54,160 bases of DNA, taken from positions 95,175 to 149,334 of the forward strand of contig NZ_QBFD01000046.1 of NCBI RefSeq assembly GCF_003335585.1, in the 5' to 3' direction. A program made the translations under genes and the position numbers. The DNA is from Sulfitobacter sp. DFL-14 (lineage in GTDB: Bacteria > Pseudomonadota > Alphaproteobacteria > Rhodobacterales > Rhodobacteraceae). Positions 17,043 to 27,005 of this stretch are shown one piece after another. The notes under the pieces were generated by a model. It saw only the letters and a list, made by a program, of their open reading frames with translations. It was not told where the DNA came from and ran no database searches. Numbering within the stretch: position 1 is the stretch's first letter; each line of letters opens with the position of its first letter.

Positions 17043-18692
17043 CTACCCTGCCAACAAAGCCTCTGCCGCCGCGCGGGCCGCATCTGTCACCTGATCACCG
17101 GACAACATCCGCGCGACCTCGTCCACCCGTTCGGGCGGGCTGAGCGGGACAACAGTCGAGGTGGTCATGCCCTTGCTGACCGCCTTGGCCACACGCCAGT
17201 GATGCGCGCCAAGTGCCGCGACCTGCGGCGAATGGGTCACCACCAGCACCTGCCCCCCGGCGGCCAGCGCCGACAGCCGCCGGCCCACGGCATCCGCGGT
17301 TGCCCCGCCGACACCCCGGTCGATCTCGTCGAAAATCAGGGTCAGGCCCGATTGCCCCTGGGTCAGACAGACCTTGAGCGCCAGCAGGAAGCGGCTCAGC
17401 TCCCCGCCCGAGGCGATCTTGCCCAGCGGCCCGGCAGGCGCACCGGGGTTGGTGGCCACGGTGAAAGACACGGTGTCCCGCCCCTCGGGGCCGGGCTCTT
17501 CCGGTTCGATCCGGGTTTCAAAAACCGCGCGTTCCATTTTCAGCGGCGCCAGTTCCGCCGTCACTGCCTTGTCCAGCTTTCGGGCGGCCTTTGCCCGTGC
17601 CGCGCTCAGCGCCTCGGCCGCCGCGTCGTAATCCGCCTGTGCCTCGCGCACCGCTTTTTCCAGCCCGGCCTGTGCCGCCTCTCCCGCGTCCAGCGCCTCA
17701 AGCTTGGCGCGCAGGGTGCCTGCGAAACCGGCCAGGTCGTCCGGTGCCACGTCATGTTTGCGTGCCAGGGCGCGGATCGCGAACAGCCGTTCCTCGGTCT
17801 CTTCCAGTTCCAGCGGGTTGAACGACATCTGGTCGATGGCATCGGCCACGCCTGACATCGCCTCGTCCAGTTCCACCATGGCGCGGTTCAGTGCGGCCAT
17901 CGGCGCCTCCAGCGCGCCCTCGGCACGGGCCGCAGCCCCATCCAGCCAGCGCAGCGCATCGCCAAGCTGCTGCTCCGCACCGTTCTGGCCCATGATCTCA
18001 TAGGCGTTGACCACATCGGCGCGGATTTTCTCTGCCCCCTGCATCAGGCGGCGCTTTGTATCCAGCGTGGCTTCCTCGCCCTCCTGCGGATCAAGCTTGT
18101 CCAGCTCGGCAACCGCGTGACGCAGGAATTCCTCCTCCGCCGCGATGGCATCGCGCGCTGCCGCGGCCACCTGCGCTGCCTTGCGGGCCGCCGACAGGGC
18201 CGCCCAGGCCCGGCGGCAGCGCGCCATCGCATCCGCGTTGCCGGCAAAATCGTCCAGGATGCTGCGGTGGCCGCGCGGGTTCAGCAGGCCGCGGTCGTCG
18301 TGCTGGCCATGCAGTTCCACCAGGGTGTCGGAGAGCGCGCGCAGCACCTCGCCCGAACAGCGGCGGTCGTTGACCCAGGATGTCTTGCGCCCGTCAGAGC
18401 TGTTGATGCGCCGCAGGATCAGCTCATCCCCGCCCGGCAGCCCTGCCTCTTCCAGCACCGCATGTGCAGCATGCCCCGGCGGCAGATCGAACCAGGCGGT
18501 CACCTCGCCCTGCTCTGCCCCCTGCCGGACCAGATCGGCACGCCCGCGCCAGCCCAGCACGAACCCCAGACTGTCAAGAAGAATGGACTTGCCCGCCCCG
18601 GTTTCACCGGTCAGCACGTTAAGACCCGGCTGAAAGCCAAGCTCCAGCCGGTCGATGATCAGCATATCCGAAATATCGAGTCCGCGCAGCAT
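17043..18692 (-). CDS. recN: DNA repair protein RecN
   Basis: A 549-residue SMC-like ATPase for double-strand-break repair. Walker A GETGAGKS is at residues 29-36. A long Ala/Glu-rich coiled coil spans about 150-380, then comes the ABC signature ASGGELSRFLLALK and Walker B LTLIFDEIDRGVGG. The length matches the family. It follows bamD by 38 bp and probably shares its transcript, an order (lpxC-bamD-recN) common in alphaproteobacteria. Confidence 0.96.
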   Translation of the reverse strand: MLRGLDISDMLIIDRLELGFQPGLNVLTGETGAGKSILLDSLGFVLGWRGRADLVRQGAEQGEVTAWFDLPPGHAAHAVLEEAGLPGGDELILRRINSSDGRKTSWVNDRRCSGEVLRALSDTLVELHGQHDDRGLLNPRGHRSILDDFAGNADAMARCRRAWAALSAARKAAQVAAAARDAIAAEEEFLRHAVAELDKLDPQEGEEATLDTKRRLMQGAEKIRADVVNAYEIMGQNGAEQQLGDALRWLDGAAARAEGALEAPMAALNRAMVELDEAMSGVADAIDQMSFNPLELEETEERLFAIRALARKHDVAPDDLAGFAGTLRAKLEALDAGEAAQAGLEKAVREAQADYDAAAEALSAARAKAARKLDKAVTAELAPLKMERAVFETRIEPEEPGPEGRDTVSFTVATNPGAPAGPLGKIASGGELSRFLLALKVCLTQGQSGLTLIFDEIDRGVGGATADAVGRRLSALAAGGQVLVVTHSPQVAALGAHHWRVAKAVSKGMTTSTVVPLSPPERVDEVARMLSGDQVTDAARAAAEALLAG

Positions 18693-18730
18693 GACAGCTT
18701 TCCGATGGGCCGGTGGTTATCCCACCTTGC

Positions 18731-19603
18731 TTACAACCACTCGCCCTTGATGGTCTGCCGGTAAATCGCGCCCAGCCAGTTGTTCTTGTAAAACTTCGGC
18801 TCCAGCCCCTGCCCGGTCAACAGCTTGTAGCTGTCTTCGTACCAGTCACTGCCCCGGAAGTTATGTCCAAGGATCGCACCGGCAGTCTGCGCCTCGTGGT
18901 TCAGGCCCAGCGACAGGTAGGATTCGACAAGACGGTGCAGCGCCTCGGCGGTGTGGCTCGTGGTCTGGAAATCCTCGACCACCACACGGAACCGGTTGAT
19001 CGCCGCCGTATAATGGTTGCGCCGCAGATAGTAGCGACCGATCTCCATCTCCTTGCCCGCCAGATGGTCGAAGGCCAGGTCGAACTTGAGAATCGCCGCC
19101 TTGGCATATTCGCTGTCGGGATAACGTTCGATCACGTCACGCAGGGATTGCAGCGCCTGAAAGGTCAGGCCCTGGTCCCGGCCCACTTCGTCAATCTGGT
19201 CGTAATAGCTCAGCGCCAGCAGGTACTGGGCATAGGCCGCATCGTCATCGTCGGGATAAAAGTCGATGAAACGCTGCGCGGCGGAACGGCTGTTGGGGTA
19301 ATCCTGATCCTGATGATAGGAAAACGCCTGCATGATCAGCGCGCGCTTGGCCCATTCGGAATAGGGATAGAGCCGCTCGATCTCGGCAAAGTAGAAAGCC
19401 GCTTCCTCGGGCTGGCGGCGGTTCAGCTCGAATTCACCGCGTTCGAAAATCTGCTCCGCCGAATAGGTCTCAAGCGGGATTTCCTGCGGATTGAAGAAAC
19501 TCTTGGTAAGGCGGCCCGTATTCTGACTGCCCCCACAGGCGCCGAGGGTGGCAACAAGGAGCACGGTGCCGATCATGCGCTTGCGCGACATCTTTCGAGA
19601 CAT
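18731..19603 (-). CDS. bamD: Outer membrane assembly lipoprotein BamD (ComL)
   Basis: A 290-residue lipoprotein with the lipobox ATLGAC (Cys23). TPR-like repeats start at ETYSAEQIFERGEFELN and continue through FYFAEIERLYPYSEWAKRA and DVIERYPDSEYAK. BamD is an essential part of the BAM complex that folds beta-barrel proteins into the outer membrane. GTG/ATG alternatives are absent: ATG 19603 has AAGGGGG about 7 nt upstream. A 201-bp gap to lpxC and a GGGTC/GACCC hairpin at 19633-19646 suggest it has its own promoter. Confidence 0.95.
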   Translation of the reverse strand: MSRKMSRKRMIGTVLLVATLGACGGSQNTGRLTKSFFNPQEIPLETYSAEQIFERGEFELNRRQPEEAAFYFAEIERLYPYSEWAKRALIMQAFSYHQDQDYPNSRSAAQRFIDFYPDDDDAAYAQYLLALSYYDQIDEVGRDQGLTFQALQSLRDVIERYPDSEYAKAAILKFDLAFDHLAGKEMEIGRYYLRRNHYTAAINRFRVVVEDFQTTSHTAEALHRLVESYLSLGLNHEAQTAGAILGHNFRGSDWYEDSYKLLTGQGLEPKFYKNNWLGAIYRQTIKGEWL

Positions 19604-19804
19604 GCGTTACCCCCTTCGTCCGGTCCTGGCGAGGGTCTTGTGACCCCTGTTAAGCATCTGACTAGCACAATATTTTGCGATGCAAAACTTCGTTTCCACG
19701 CTTTGTAGCAAGGTGGCGTTCAAAAGTTGCACAACAATTGCGCCAGATGGCGTTGCATTGGAAATACAGCGCCTTGTGGCATGATTCAATGGGGGTAAAT
19801 CGAC

Positions 19805-20746
19805 TTAGGCGACCTGCGGGATCTCGTCCCAGACCAGCCCGTAGCCGGGCAGCCGGGCCGCCATTGTCGGATCGCATTTCACCAGCCGGACCGCGTCCGG
19901 GGTAGCAAAAAGCGCGCGCAGCAGCGTGTTGGTCAGCGAATGGCCCGCGCGATACCCCGTGTAATGGCCCAGCAGCGGCGCACCGGCCAGCGCCAGGTCG
20001 CCCAAGGCATCCAGCATCTTGTGGCGCACAGGCTCATCCGCATGGCGCAGCCCGCCCGGCGTCAGGATCGCGGCGCCATCGACCACCACGGCGTTTTCCG
20101 CCGTGCCGCCGAGCGCCAGACCGTTGGCACGCATCGCCTCCACGTCTGCGCGGCGGCAGAAGGTGCGGCTGTCGCAAAGCTCGCGTGCAAAGGAGCCGTT
20201 GTTCATCACCAATGTCTTTTGCTGGTGCCCGATGGCCGCATCGGCAAAGTCGATCTCGAAATCAATGCGCAGCGTATCGGCAGGTGCCAGGGTTGCGCGC
20301 GCCTCGCCATCGGTCACGGTCACTTCCTTGAGCACTTCAAATGCCATGACCGGGGCCGCCAGCACACGGATGCCGCGCTGCATGAAACCGCGCACGAATT
20401 GCACGGCGGATCCGTCCAGGATCGGCACTTCGGGGCCGTCAATCTCGATCAGGGCGTTGTGGATGCCACAGCCTGCCAGCGCCGCCATGATATGTTCCAC
20501 GGTGGAGACATGCAGACCGGCGGCATTTTCCAGCTTTGTGCAGAGCGGCGAACGGTTGACCGCGTCCCAGCGCGCCGGGATCATCCGGTCACCCAGGGCA
20601 ATGTCGGTCCGCTTGAACCAGATGCCGTGATGCGCACTCGCGGGATTCACGGTCACCGTGGCGGGCGCACCGGAGTGCAGGCCATGGCCACCGAAGGAGA
20701 TCGGAGATTTGATGGTTGTTTGCACGGGCTCGTCCTCAGGGTTCAT
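19805..20746 (-). CDS. lpxC: UDP-3-O-acyl-N-acetylglucosamine deacetylase LpxC
   Basis: A 313-residue zinc enzyme for the committed step of lipid A synthesis. Zinc ligands are seen in STVEHIMAAL (His) and HKMLDALGDLAL (His and Asp). The GHGLHSG N-terminal motif and GSAVQFVRGF are also family features. ATG 20746 (MNPEDEPVQTT) is preferred to the in-frame TTG at 20773, although no good Shine-Dalgarno site is visible. It is separated from ftsZ by a strong terminator, so it needs its own promoter. Confidence 0.95.
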   Translation of the reverse strand: MNPEDEPVQTTIKSPISFGGHGLHSGAPATVTVNPASAHHGIWFKRTDIALGDRMIPARWDAVNRSPLCTKLENAAGLHVSTVEHIMAALAGCGIHNALIEIDGPEVPILDGSAVQFVRGFMQRGIRVLAAPVMAFEVLKEVTVTDGEARATLAPADTLRIDFEIDFADAAIGHQQKTLVMNNGSFARELCDSRTFCRRADVEAMRANGLALGGTAENAVVVDGAAILTPGGLRHADEPVRHKMLDALGDLALAGAPLLGHYTGYRAGHSLTNTLLRALFATPDAVRLVKCDPTMAARLPGYGLVWDEIPQVA

Positions 20747-20770
20747 AGATCGCTGTCTAAGTTGAACCCA

Positions 20771-20799
20771 CAAGTAGGGATGCCGTTCGTTACACTCAA
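20771..20799 (-). promoter_or_regulatory. Candidate lpxC promoter
   Basis: On the minus strand, TTGAGT and TACTTG are spaced by 17 nt, just upstream of the lpxC start codon. The fit to sigma-70 is moderate, and the placement after the ftsZ terminator is the main support. Confidence 0.3.
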
Positions 20800-20888
20800 T
20801 TCAATCTTTGCAACCGACTGAAACATGACTGTCACAATTGGGCGCAAATGTGCTGGGGCATCTGCAATTCATTGATAACAAAAGAAAA

Positions 20889-20908
20889 GGGCCGCCAATT
20901 GGCGGCCC
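20889..20908 (-). terminator. Intrinsic terminator of ftsZ
   Basis: Read on the minus strand, GGGCCGCC, AATT and GGCGGCCC form a perfect 8-bp stem followed by TTTTCTTTTG. This is a textbook Rho-independent terminator 24 nt after the ftsZ stop. Confidence 0.9.
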
Positions 20909-20931
20909 GCTTCGTCACATGATGTGAGGTC

Positions 20932-22584
20932 TCAGTTTGCCTGACGGCGCAGGAACGCGGGAATTTCGATGCGTTCCTGGTCCGGATCGGCCTCATGCGA
21001 GGGCTGAGGTGCCGCCGATGCGCTGCGCTGGGGCGCCTGCTGAACCGGCGGTTGCTGGCGCACCGGGCGCTGCTGCGGCTGCGCCTGGGCTTCGCCTTCG
21101 CCATGGCCGGTCATGCGGTTGATCAGGGAGTTGATGCCGAAACGTGGCTTGTCCTGACCAGCCTGCCCGGCCGGTGCGGCCTGCTGTGGGCGTTGCTGTG
21201 GTGCTGCGGCACGGGGCTGCTGCTCCGGGTTGGCTTTTTGCGCGGCAGCGCGCAGACGGGCCAGCGCCTCGGGCGACGGGGTGCCGGGTGCGGGCGCACG
21301 GGGCGCGACATAGGTTTCTGCCTCGGCTTCCGCCTCGATGCTGTCTTCCTCCTGGCGCGGCTCGAAAGCGGCAACCTGAGGCTGATAGGCAGGTGCCGGC
21401 AGGCCGTCGTTCTCGTCAGCGGATTCATCGGCAAAGATGTCTTCTGCCTGCTCTTCGGCGGCCACACGCTGCACGTCCATGTCATTGAACAGCGGCTGCT
21501 GGTCTTCCTGCGCGACAGAGGCGGCGGCGGCGGCAACAGGCGCTTCTTCGGTCACGGCCTGCGGCTTCAGCGGCTGGCTCATGGAGCGGCGTGGCACCGG
21601 CATTTCGGTGTTCACGTCGGTGGCGTCGATCCCTGTCGCCACGACACTGACGCGCATCACGCCGCCCATGCCCTCGTCCATGGTGGAACCGACTATGATG
21701 TTGGCCTCGGGGTCCACTTCCTCGCGGATGCGGTTGGCGGCCTCGTCCAGTTCGAACAGGGTCAGGTCGGCACCGCCGGTGATGTTGATCAGCACGCCCT
21801 TGGCACCGCGCAGGCTGATTTCGTCCAGCAGCGGGTTGGCAATGGCCTTTTCGGCGGCCTGGATGGCGCGATCTTCGCCCTCGGCCTCGCCGGTGCCCAT
21901 CATCGCCTTGCCCATTTCGTCCATCACGGCGCGGACATCGGCAAAGTCGAGGTTGATCAGACCCGGACGGACCATCAGGTCAGTCACGCCCTTGACGCCC
22001 TGATACAGCACGTCATCGGCCATGGAGAAGGCTTCGGTGAAGGTGGTTTTCTCATTCGCCAGCCGGAACAGGTTCTGGTTGGGGATGATGATCAGCGTGT
22101 CGACAACCTTTTGCAGCGCCTCGACGCCATCCTCGGCCTGACGCATCCGCTTGGCACCCTCGAACTGGAACGGCTTGGTCACGACGCCGACGGTCAGCAC
22201 GCCCAGCTCGCGCGCGGCCTGTGCGATGATCGGGGCTGCACCCGTCCCGGTGCCGCCGCCCATGCCCGCAGTGATAAAGCACATATGCGCCCCTGCCAGG
22301 TGGTCGACGATCTGTTCGATTGATTCTTCGGCGGCCGCAGCACCGACAGAGGCGCGTGCCCCGGCGCCCAGACCCTCGGTCACTTTGATGCCAAGCTGCA
22401 CCTTGTTCTCTGCGCGGGCCTGCTGCAACGCCTGGGCATCCGTGTTGGCCACGACGAAATCCACGCCATCCAGTTGTTTTTCGATCATATTATTGACCGC
22501 GTTACCACCGGCGCCGCCAACACCGAAAACGGTGATGCGAGGTTTCAGATCGTCCTGTCCGGGCATAGAAAGGTTCAGTGTCAT
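20932..22584 (-). CDS. ftsZ: Cell division protein FtsZ
   Basis: A 550-residue tubulin homologue that forms the Z ring. The GTP-binding signature GGGTGTG is at residues 109-115 and the T7 catalytic loop NLDFADVRAVM follows. The globular core ends near 325. An unusually long Gln/Ala/Pro/Glu-rich linker of about 210 residues leads to the conserved C-terminal peptide IEIPAFLRRQAN, which binds FtsA and other membrane anchors. Long linkers are typical of alphaproteobacterial FtsZ. It is the last gene of the dcw run and is terminated at 20889-20908. Confidence 0.97.
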   Translation of the reverse strand: MTLNLSMPGQDDLKPRITVFGVGGAGGNAVNNMIEKQLDGVDFVVANTDAQALQQARAENKVQLGIKVTEGLGAGARASVGAAAAEESIEQIVDHLAGAHMCFITAGMGGGTGTGAAPIIAQAARELGVLTVGVVTKPFQFEGAKRMRQAEDGVEALQKVVDTLIIIPNQNLFRLANEKTTFTEAFSMADDVLYQGVKGVTDLMVRPGLINLDFADVRAVMDEMGKAMMGTGEAEGEDRAIQAAEKAIANPLLDEISLRGAKGVLINITGGADLTLFELDEAANRIREEVDPEANIIVGSTMDEGMGGVMRVSVVATGIDATDVNTEMPVPRRSMSQPLKPQAVTEEAPVAAAAASVAQEDQQPLFNDMDVQRVAAEEQAEDIFADESADENDGLPAPAYQPQVAAFEPRQEEDSIEAEAEAETYVAPRAPAPGTPSPEALARLRAAAQKANPEQQPRAAAPQQRPQQAAPAGQAGQDKPRFGINSLINRMTGHGEGEAQAQPQQRPVRQQPPVQQAPQRSASAAPQPSHEADPDQERIEIPAFLRRQAN

Positions 22585-22759
22585 GTGCTGTCCGCCTGTT
22601 TTTTAGCCCACGTCCCATGAGCGCTTCTTCGTCATAAATTCAGGCGATCTTAACGGTCTGAGGCCGTATCGTCACCTATAAAACACCATAATTACGCAAC
22701 ATATGGGCAAATTCTTGCTGATTTTGCCTCTATGTCGGTCCCGCCACTCCATATTGCGA

Positions 22760-24094
22760 TCACCAGTTGTCACGGAACCATTTGACCGCACGTTTGAGCG
22801 ACCGTGCCGGGTATCTGTCGGCGGGAATGTCGAAGTCCCACCATTCGTCCTGTGGATGCGCCGCAAAGAGCGACAGGCCCACCGCGCTGGCAAAACCCGG
22901 GCCCGTCGCGGCCTGGGGCAAGCCATGCACCCGCAGCGGGCGACCCAGCCGCACCTGCTGGCCCAGGATCTTGCTGGCCAGCCCATCCAGGCCCGGAATC
23001 TGGCTGCCGCCGCCGGTAAGTACAATCTGTTGACTGGGCAGATGGTCGAATCCGGCGGCATCCAGCCGGACCCGGACCTCTTCCAGAATTTCCTCGACCC
23101 TGGGCCGCATGATGCCGATCAGCTCGGCGCGGCTGGCGGTCCGGCGGTCATGTTCGTAATCGCCGGTCTCGCCGCCGATCTCGATCATCTCGCGGTCGTC
23201 CATCCCGGTGGCATGCACGCCGCCATAGAAGGTCTTGATCCGCTCGGCGTTTGCGGTGGGCACCTGCAGCCCCATGGAAATATCCGAGGTCACGTGATCG
23301 CCGCCCATGCGCACGCAATCCGCATAGATCATGTGTTTCTTGATAAAGATCGACACCCCGGTCGACCCGCCGCCCATGTCGATACAGGCCGCGCCCAATT
23401 CCTGTTCATCCTCCACCAGAGAGGAAATGCCCGAGACATAGGCCGAGTTCGCGATCCCGGCCAGTTCCAGGTCGCAACGCTTGATGCAATGTGCCAGGTG
23501 CTGCACGGCGGCGGCATCGACGGTCAGCATGTGCATGTCCACCGACAGGCTGTTGCCCAGCTGGCCCCGCGGGTCGATCAGCCCGGACCGGTGGTCCAGC
23601 GCAAAGTTCACCGGCTGCGCATGCAGCACTTCGCGGTCCTCGCCGTATTCGGGCACATCGCAATTGGCCAGCACCTGGGCCACGTCCTGTTCGGTCACCG
23701 CCTGACCTTCCAGGTCGATCTGGGCATCCAGCCCGTAGCTGCGCGGCTCCGCCCCCGAGAAACAGGCAATCACGTGATCGACACGGATGCCGGCCATCTT
23801 CTGCGCCGCCTGCAGGGCGGTGCGGATGGCACGCTCGGTCTCGCTCATCACGCAGATTTCGCCAAAGCGGACCCCGCGTGACCGGGTTGTCGCGGCACCG
23901 ATGACGCGGAACCCCGACTGACCGGCCAGCGATCCGATCTCGCCCTCTTCGCCCAGTTCGCCACTGCCGTCGAAACGCAGCACAAGACATGCGATCTTGG
24001 AACTGCCCACGTCGAGAATGGCCACAACGCCCCGCTGCATCGCAACCCTGCGCATGTTCCGCATCGAGCGTTGACTGTCGTAAAGGTCCATCAT
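22760..24094 (-). CDS. ftsA: Cell division protein FtsA
   Basis: A 444-residue actin-like ATPase that anchors FtsZ to the membrane. The phosphate loops AILDVGSSKI and CIDMGGGSTG and the LTGGGSQIPGL adenosine motif are present. The extreme C-terminus RSLKRAVKWFRDNW is the amphipathic membrane-targeting helix. The first 20 residues extend beyond the usual start, and an internal ATG (MQRGVVAIL) is possible. It is 30 bp after ftsQ and 175 bp before ftsZ. Confidence 0.96.
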   Translation of the reverse strand: MMDLYDSQRSMRNMRRVAMQRGVVAILDVGSSKIACLVLRFDGSGELGEEGEIGSLAGQSGFRVIGAATTRSRGVRFGEICVMSETERAIRTALQAAQKMAGIRVDHVIACFSGAEPRSYGLDAQIDLEGQAVTEQDVAQVLANCDVPEYGEDREVLHAQPVNFALDHRSGLIDPRGQLGNSLSVDMHMLTVDAAAVQHLAHCIKRCDLELAGIANSAYVSGISSLVEDEQELGAACIDMGGGSTGVSIFIKKHMIYADCVRMGGDHVTSDISMGLQVPTANAERIKTFYGGVHATGMDDREMIEIGGETGDYEHDRRTASRAELIGIMRPRVEEILEEVRVRLDAAGFDHLPSQQIVLTGGGSQIPGLDGLASKILGQQVRLGRPLRVHGLPQAATGPGFASAVGLSLFAAHPQDEWWDFDIPADRYPARSLKRAVKWFRDNW

Positions 24095-24124
24095 CGTGTC
24101 ACTGCCTTGTTATATGGCCGGGGC

Positions 24125-25009
24125 TTATTGTCCCGTGCTCTGCCTTATGTCCCACCACGCTTCGGTGGCTTCTTGTGTCAACCTGACCGTGGGCCGCTGG
24201 GCCAGCCGCATGTCCACGCGGGACACGTCGCGGCTGAGCACCTCCTGGGCGCCTTCCAGCGCGATGACCCGCTCCAGCGCCGGGATCGCGTCATATTCGG
24301 GCAGCATGATCCGCTGGTCGCGGTCCAGCACCACATCCCAGCGCCTTGCGCCCATCCGGACCAGCCCGCGCACGCGCCCGGCGATCGGTTTGGTTGTCTT
24401 GATCAGCTCCAGCGCCTCCGGCACATGGCGCGCCGCCCCCTCGCCCGCGATCAGCGGCAGATCGGGGCGCAGGGCCCGGTTGGCGATCTGGCCCACGGGC
24501 GCACCGCCATCGTCCACAAGTGTCAGCCCCTCGGCCGTGCGCCAGATCGCCACCGGCACCCGGGGCTTCACGATGACCTGCAGCACCCCGCCTGGTTTGA
24601 TCCGGACATTCGCGTTCTTCACGCTGTTCAGGGAAGTGATCGTGCTGCGGACCTGGCCCAGGTCCAGATCGAAGGAACTGAGCGGAAACTCGATGGGCAC
24701 GGCCGTCCGGATTTCAGCGGCCAGCGGCCCGTCGGCCCCGTCGATGGCCATCAGCTTGACCATGAATTCGGGCCGTTCCTCGACCGCGCGGCGCGCATCG
24801 GCCACGGCCTCGGTGATTGCGCCCCGGCGCGCGTCGTCGGCCAGATAGATTGTCCCGGCCAGCAGCGTCAGGCAAAAGGGCACCCCTGCCCGCAGCATCA
24901 GCCGGAATCCCGGCGTCAGCATCAGCCGCTGCATCCGCCAGGCCCAGCGCGAGGGGGCGGGATCGGCCTTGACCGAAGTGGGGGCCTTGCGCCGGATCAG
25001 CGACCGCAT
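24125..25009 (-). CDS. ftsQ: Cell division protein FtsQ
   Basis: A 294-residue bitopic protein with a basic cytoplasmic N-terminus, one membrane span at about residues 38-56, and a periplasmic POTRA domain followed by the FtsQ beta domain (PVAIWRTAEGLTLVDDGGAP...LPLIAGEGA). It scaffolds the FtsQLB divisome complex. ATG 25009 has GGAGGAT 7 nt upstream. It overlaps the end of ddl by 13 bp, indicating translational coupling. Confidence 0.95.
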   Translation of the reverse strand: MRSLIRRKAPTSVKADPAPSRWAWRMQRLMLTPGFRLMLRAGVPFCLTLLAGTIYLADDARRGAITEAVADARRAVEERPEFMVKLMAIDGADGPLAAEIRTAVPIEFPLSSFDLDLGQVRSTITSLNSVKNANVRIKPGGVLQVIVKPRVPVAIWRTAEGLTLVDDGGAPVGQIANRALRPDLPLIAGEGAARHVPEALELIKTTKPIAGRVRGLVRMGARRWDVVLDRDQRIMLPEYDAIPALERVIALEGAQEVLSRDVSRVDMRLAQRPTVRLTQEATEAWWDIRQSTGQ

Positions 25010-25938
25010 GAGGCATCCTCCACCATCCAGGCACAGAAGTCGGGAAAGGACATGCCGCAGCTCTGCGCCTGTTCGGGCGACAGCGAGGTGGCGGTCATGC
25101 CCGGCTGGGTGTTTGTCTCCAGCAGGATCAACCCGTCGGCGCCGCGTGTCTCGTCCCAGCGGAAATCGGTGCGGCTGACCCCCCGGCATCCCAGCGCCTC
25201 ATGGGCGCGCAGGGCATAGTCCAGGCACAGGTCGAAGATTTCCTGCGGAATGTCGGCGGGCACCACATGGGTCGATCCGCCTTCCTTGTACTTGGCATCG
25301 TAGTCGTACCAGCCGGTTGTGATGATGTCGGTCACCGTCAGGGCGCGCGCGTCGCCGCCAGCCCGGGACCCCATCACCGTGGTGGTCAGCTCGCGCCCCG
25401 GCGCATAGGTTTCGACCATGACGAACTCCGGCATGGCATCGTCAAGCTGCGGCGGACCGTTGTTTTCCGCATTGACCAGATAGACCCCGACAGAGGAGCC
25501 TTCGTTGTTCGGCTTGACCACATAGGGCGGCGGCATGACATGCTGCGCCATCACTTCGGCCTTGCTGCGGATCACACTGTCCACCACCGGCAGACCGGCG
25601 CTGCGATAGACTTCCTTGCTGCGCTGCTTGTCCATCGCCAGTGCCGAGGCCAGAACGCCCGAATGGCTGTAGGGCAGCCCCATCCATTCCAGCAGACCCT
25701 GCACGCAGCCATCCTCGCCCCAGCGTCCATGCAGGCAGTTCAGGATGGCATCGGGCTTGAGATCGGTCAGAACGGCGCAAAGATCGCGGCCTGCATCGAC
25801 CTCGACCACGTTGTATCCGCCATGTTCCCGCAGTGCAGCGGCGCATGCGCGCCCGGTTGAGAGAGACACCTCGCGCTCTGCCGAGAGTCCGCCCAATAGT
25901 ACCGCCACTGTCGGGGTTGTCCTGCTCGACGTACCCAC
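24997..25938 (-). CDS. ddl: D-alanine--D-alanine ligase
   Basis: A 313-residue ATP-grasp enzyme making D-Ala-D-Ala for peptidoglycan precursors. LLGGLSAEREVSLSTG is the N-terminal Ddl signature. LHGRWGEDGCVQGLLE, PYVVKPNNEGSSVG and the metal-binding LLETNTQPGMT are also present. Translation appears to begin at GTG 25938, with AAAGG about 8 nt upstream. It follows murB by 62 bp and overlaps ftsQ. Confidence 0.95.
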   Translation of the reverse strand: MGTSSRTTPTVAVLLGGLSAEREVSLSTGRACAAALREHGGYNVVEVDAGRDLCAVLTDLKPDAILNCLHGRWGEDGCVQGLLEWMGLPYSHSGVLASALAMDKQRSKEVYRSAGLPVVDSVIRSKAEVMAQHVMPPPYVVKPNNEGSSVGVYLVNAENNGPPQLDDAMPEFVMVETYAPGRELTTTVMGSRAGGDARALTVTDIITTGWYDYDAKYKEGGSTHVVPADIPQEIFDLCLDYALRAHEALGCRGVSRTDFRWDETRGADGLILLETNTQPGMTATSLSPEQAQSCGMSFPDFCAWMVEDASCGR

Positions 25939-26000
25939 TGGAGTGCCTTTGTCCCGGACCGTTCTGGCCCATTGTTCTTATTGTTTTCGCCGTTTTCGGC

Positions 26001-26948
26001 TTATGCCTCTGCGTCCGGCGCGCCTTGAAATTCGCCGATCCGCATGATTTCCCATTCTAGCGTGATCCCGCTTGAATCGTAAACCTTTTTTCGCACCTGC
26101 TCACCAAGGTTTTCCAGGTCAGCTGCGGTCGCATTATCCGCATTGATCAGAAAGTTCGGGTGTTTCGGGCTCATCTGTGCCCCGCCCAGGCGCGCACCGC
26201 GCATCCCGGCGTCATCGATCACCTTCCAGGCTTTCAGATCATGCACGTCATCGGCCTGCCCGGTGCTGGAAAACCCTGCCGGATTGCGAAAGGTACTGCC
26301 TGCGGAACGGTCCTTGGTCGGCTGGGTTTCATCGCGCCTGGCCAGTTGCGCGGTCATCCGCGCATGCAGCGCCTCCGGGTCGCCTTTTGGCGGGGCAAAC
26401 ACCGCGCTGACAATCACTGCGCCCTCGGGCAAGTCACTCTGGCGATAGCGGAAATTCAGGTCCTGGGCGGTCAGGGTCACGATCTCTCCCGCACGGGTGA
26501 TCACCTGCGCACTGACGAAGTGATCCGCCGTATAGCTGCCATAGCAGCCGGCGTTCATGCGCACCGCCCCGCCGATGCTGCCCGGGATCGTGCGCAGGAA
26601 TGTCAGGTCCAGACCGGCATCCGCCGCCTTGCGTGCCACATGGGCATCCAGCGCCGCCGCCCCGGCGATCACGTGATCTCCGCTGACCTCGATGCTGTTG
26701 AAGCCCCGGCCCAGCCGGATCACCACGGCGCGCAACCCGCCGTCGCGCACGATCAGGTTGGAGCCGACCCCCATGGGGAAAACCGCCACCTCATCGGGCA
26801 AATCGCGCAGAAAACCGCTCAGGTCCTCCGGATCGGCGGGCTGGAACAGGTAATCCGCCGGGCCACCGACACGCAGCCAGGTCAGATCATTCAGCGGGCG
26901 TCGCGCCGTCAGCTTGCCGCGCACGGCCGGAAAGGAAATCTTGTTCAT
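26001..26948 (-). CDS. murB: UDP-N-acetylenolpyruvoylglucosamine reductase MurB
   Basis: A 315-residue FAD enzyme that reduces UDP-GlcNAc-enolpyruvate to UDP-MurNAc with NADPH. FAD-binding segments are FPMGVGSNLIVRDGG and IPGSIGGAVRMNAGCYG. The catalytic region GSTFRNP contains the active-site serine of type I/II MurB, and LINADNATAADLENL lies near the end. It is 57 bp downstream of three small membrane genes. Confidence 0.95.
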   Translation of the reverse strand: MNKISFPAVRGKLTARRPLNDLTWLRVGGPADYLFQPADPEDLSGFLRDLPDEVAVFPMGVGSNLIVRDGGLRAVVIRLGRGFNSIEVSGDHVIAGAAALDAHVARKAADAGLDLTFLRTIPGSIGGAVRMNAGCYGSYTADHFVSAQVITRAGEIVTLTAQDLNFRYRQSDLPEGAVIVSAVFAPPKGDPEALHARMTAQLARRDETQPTKDRSAGSTFRNPAGFSSTGQADDVHDLKAWKVIDDAGMRGARLGGAQMSPKHPNFLINADNATAADLENLGEQVRKKVYDSSGITLEWEIMRIGEFQGAPDAEA

Positions 26949-27005
26949 ACCGCCCGATTAGCCGCAAAGGCCGAAGCCGTCAAACCACGGCGCGTGCACG
27001 GCGGC

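Noticed and set aside
20995..22323. 442-codon plus-strand open frame
   Set aside because: It is antisense to ftsZ, with low-complexity composition and no family.
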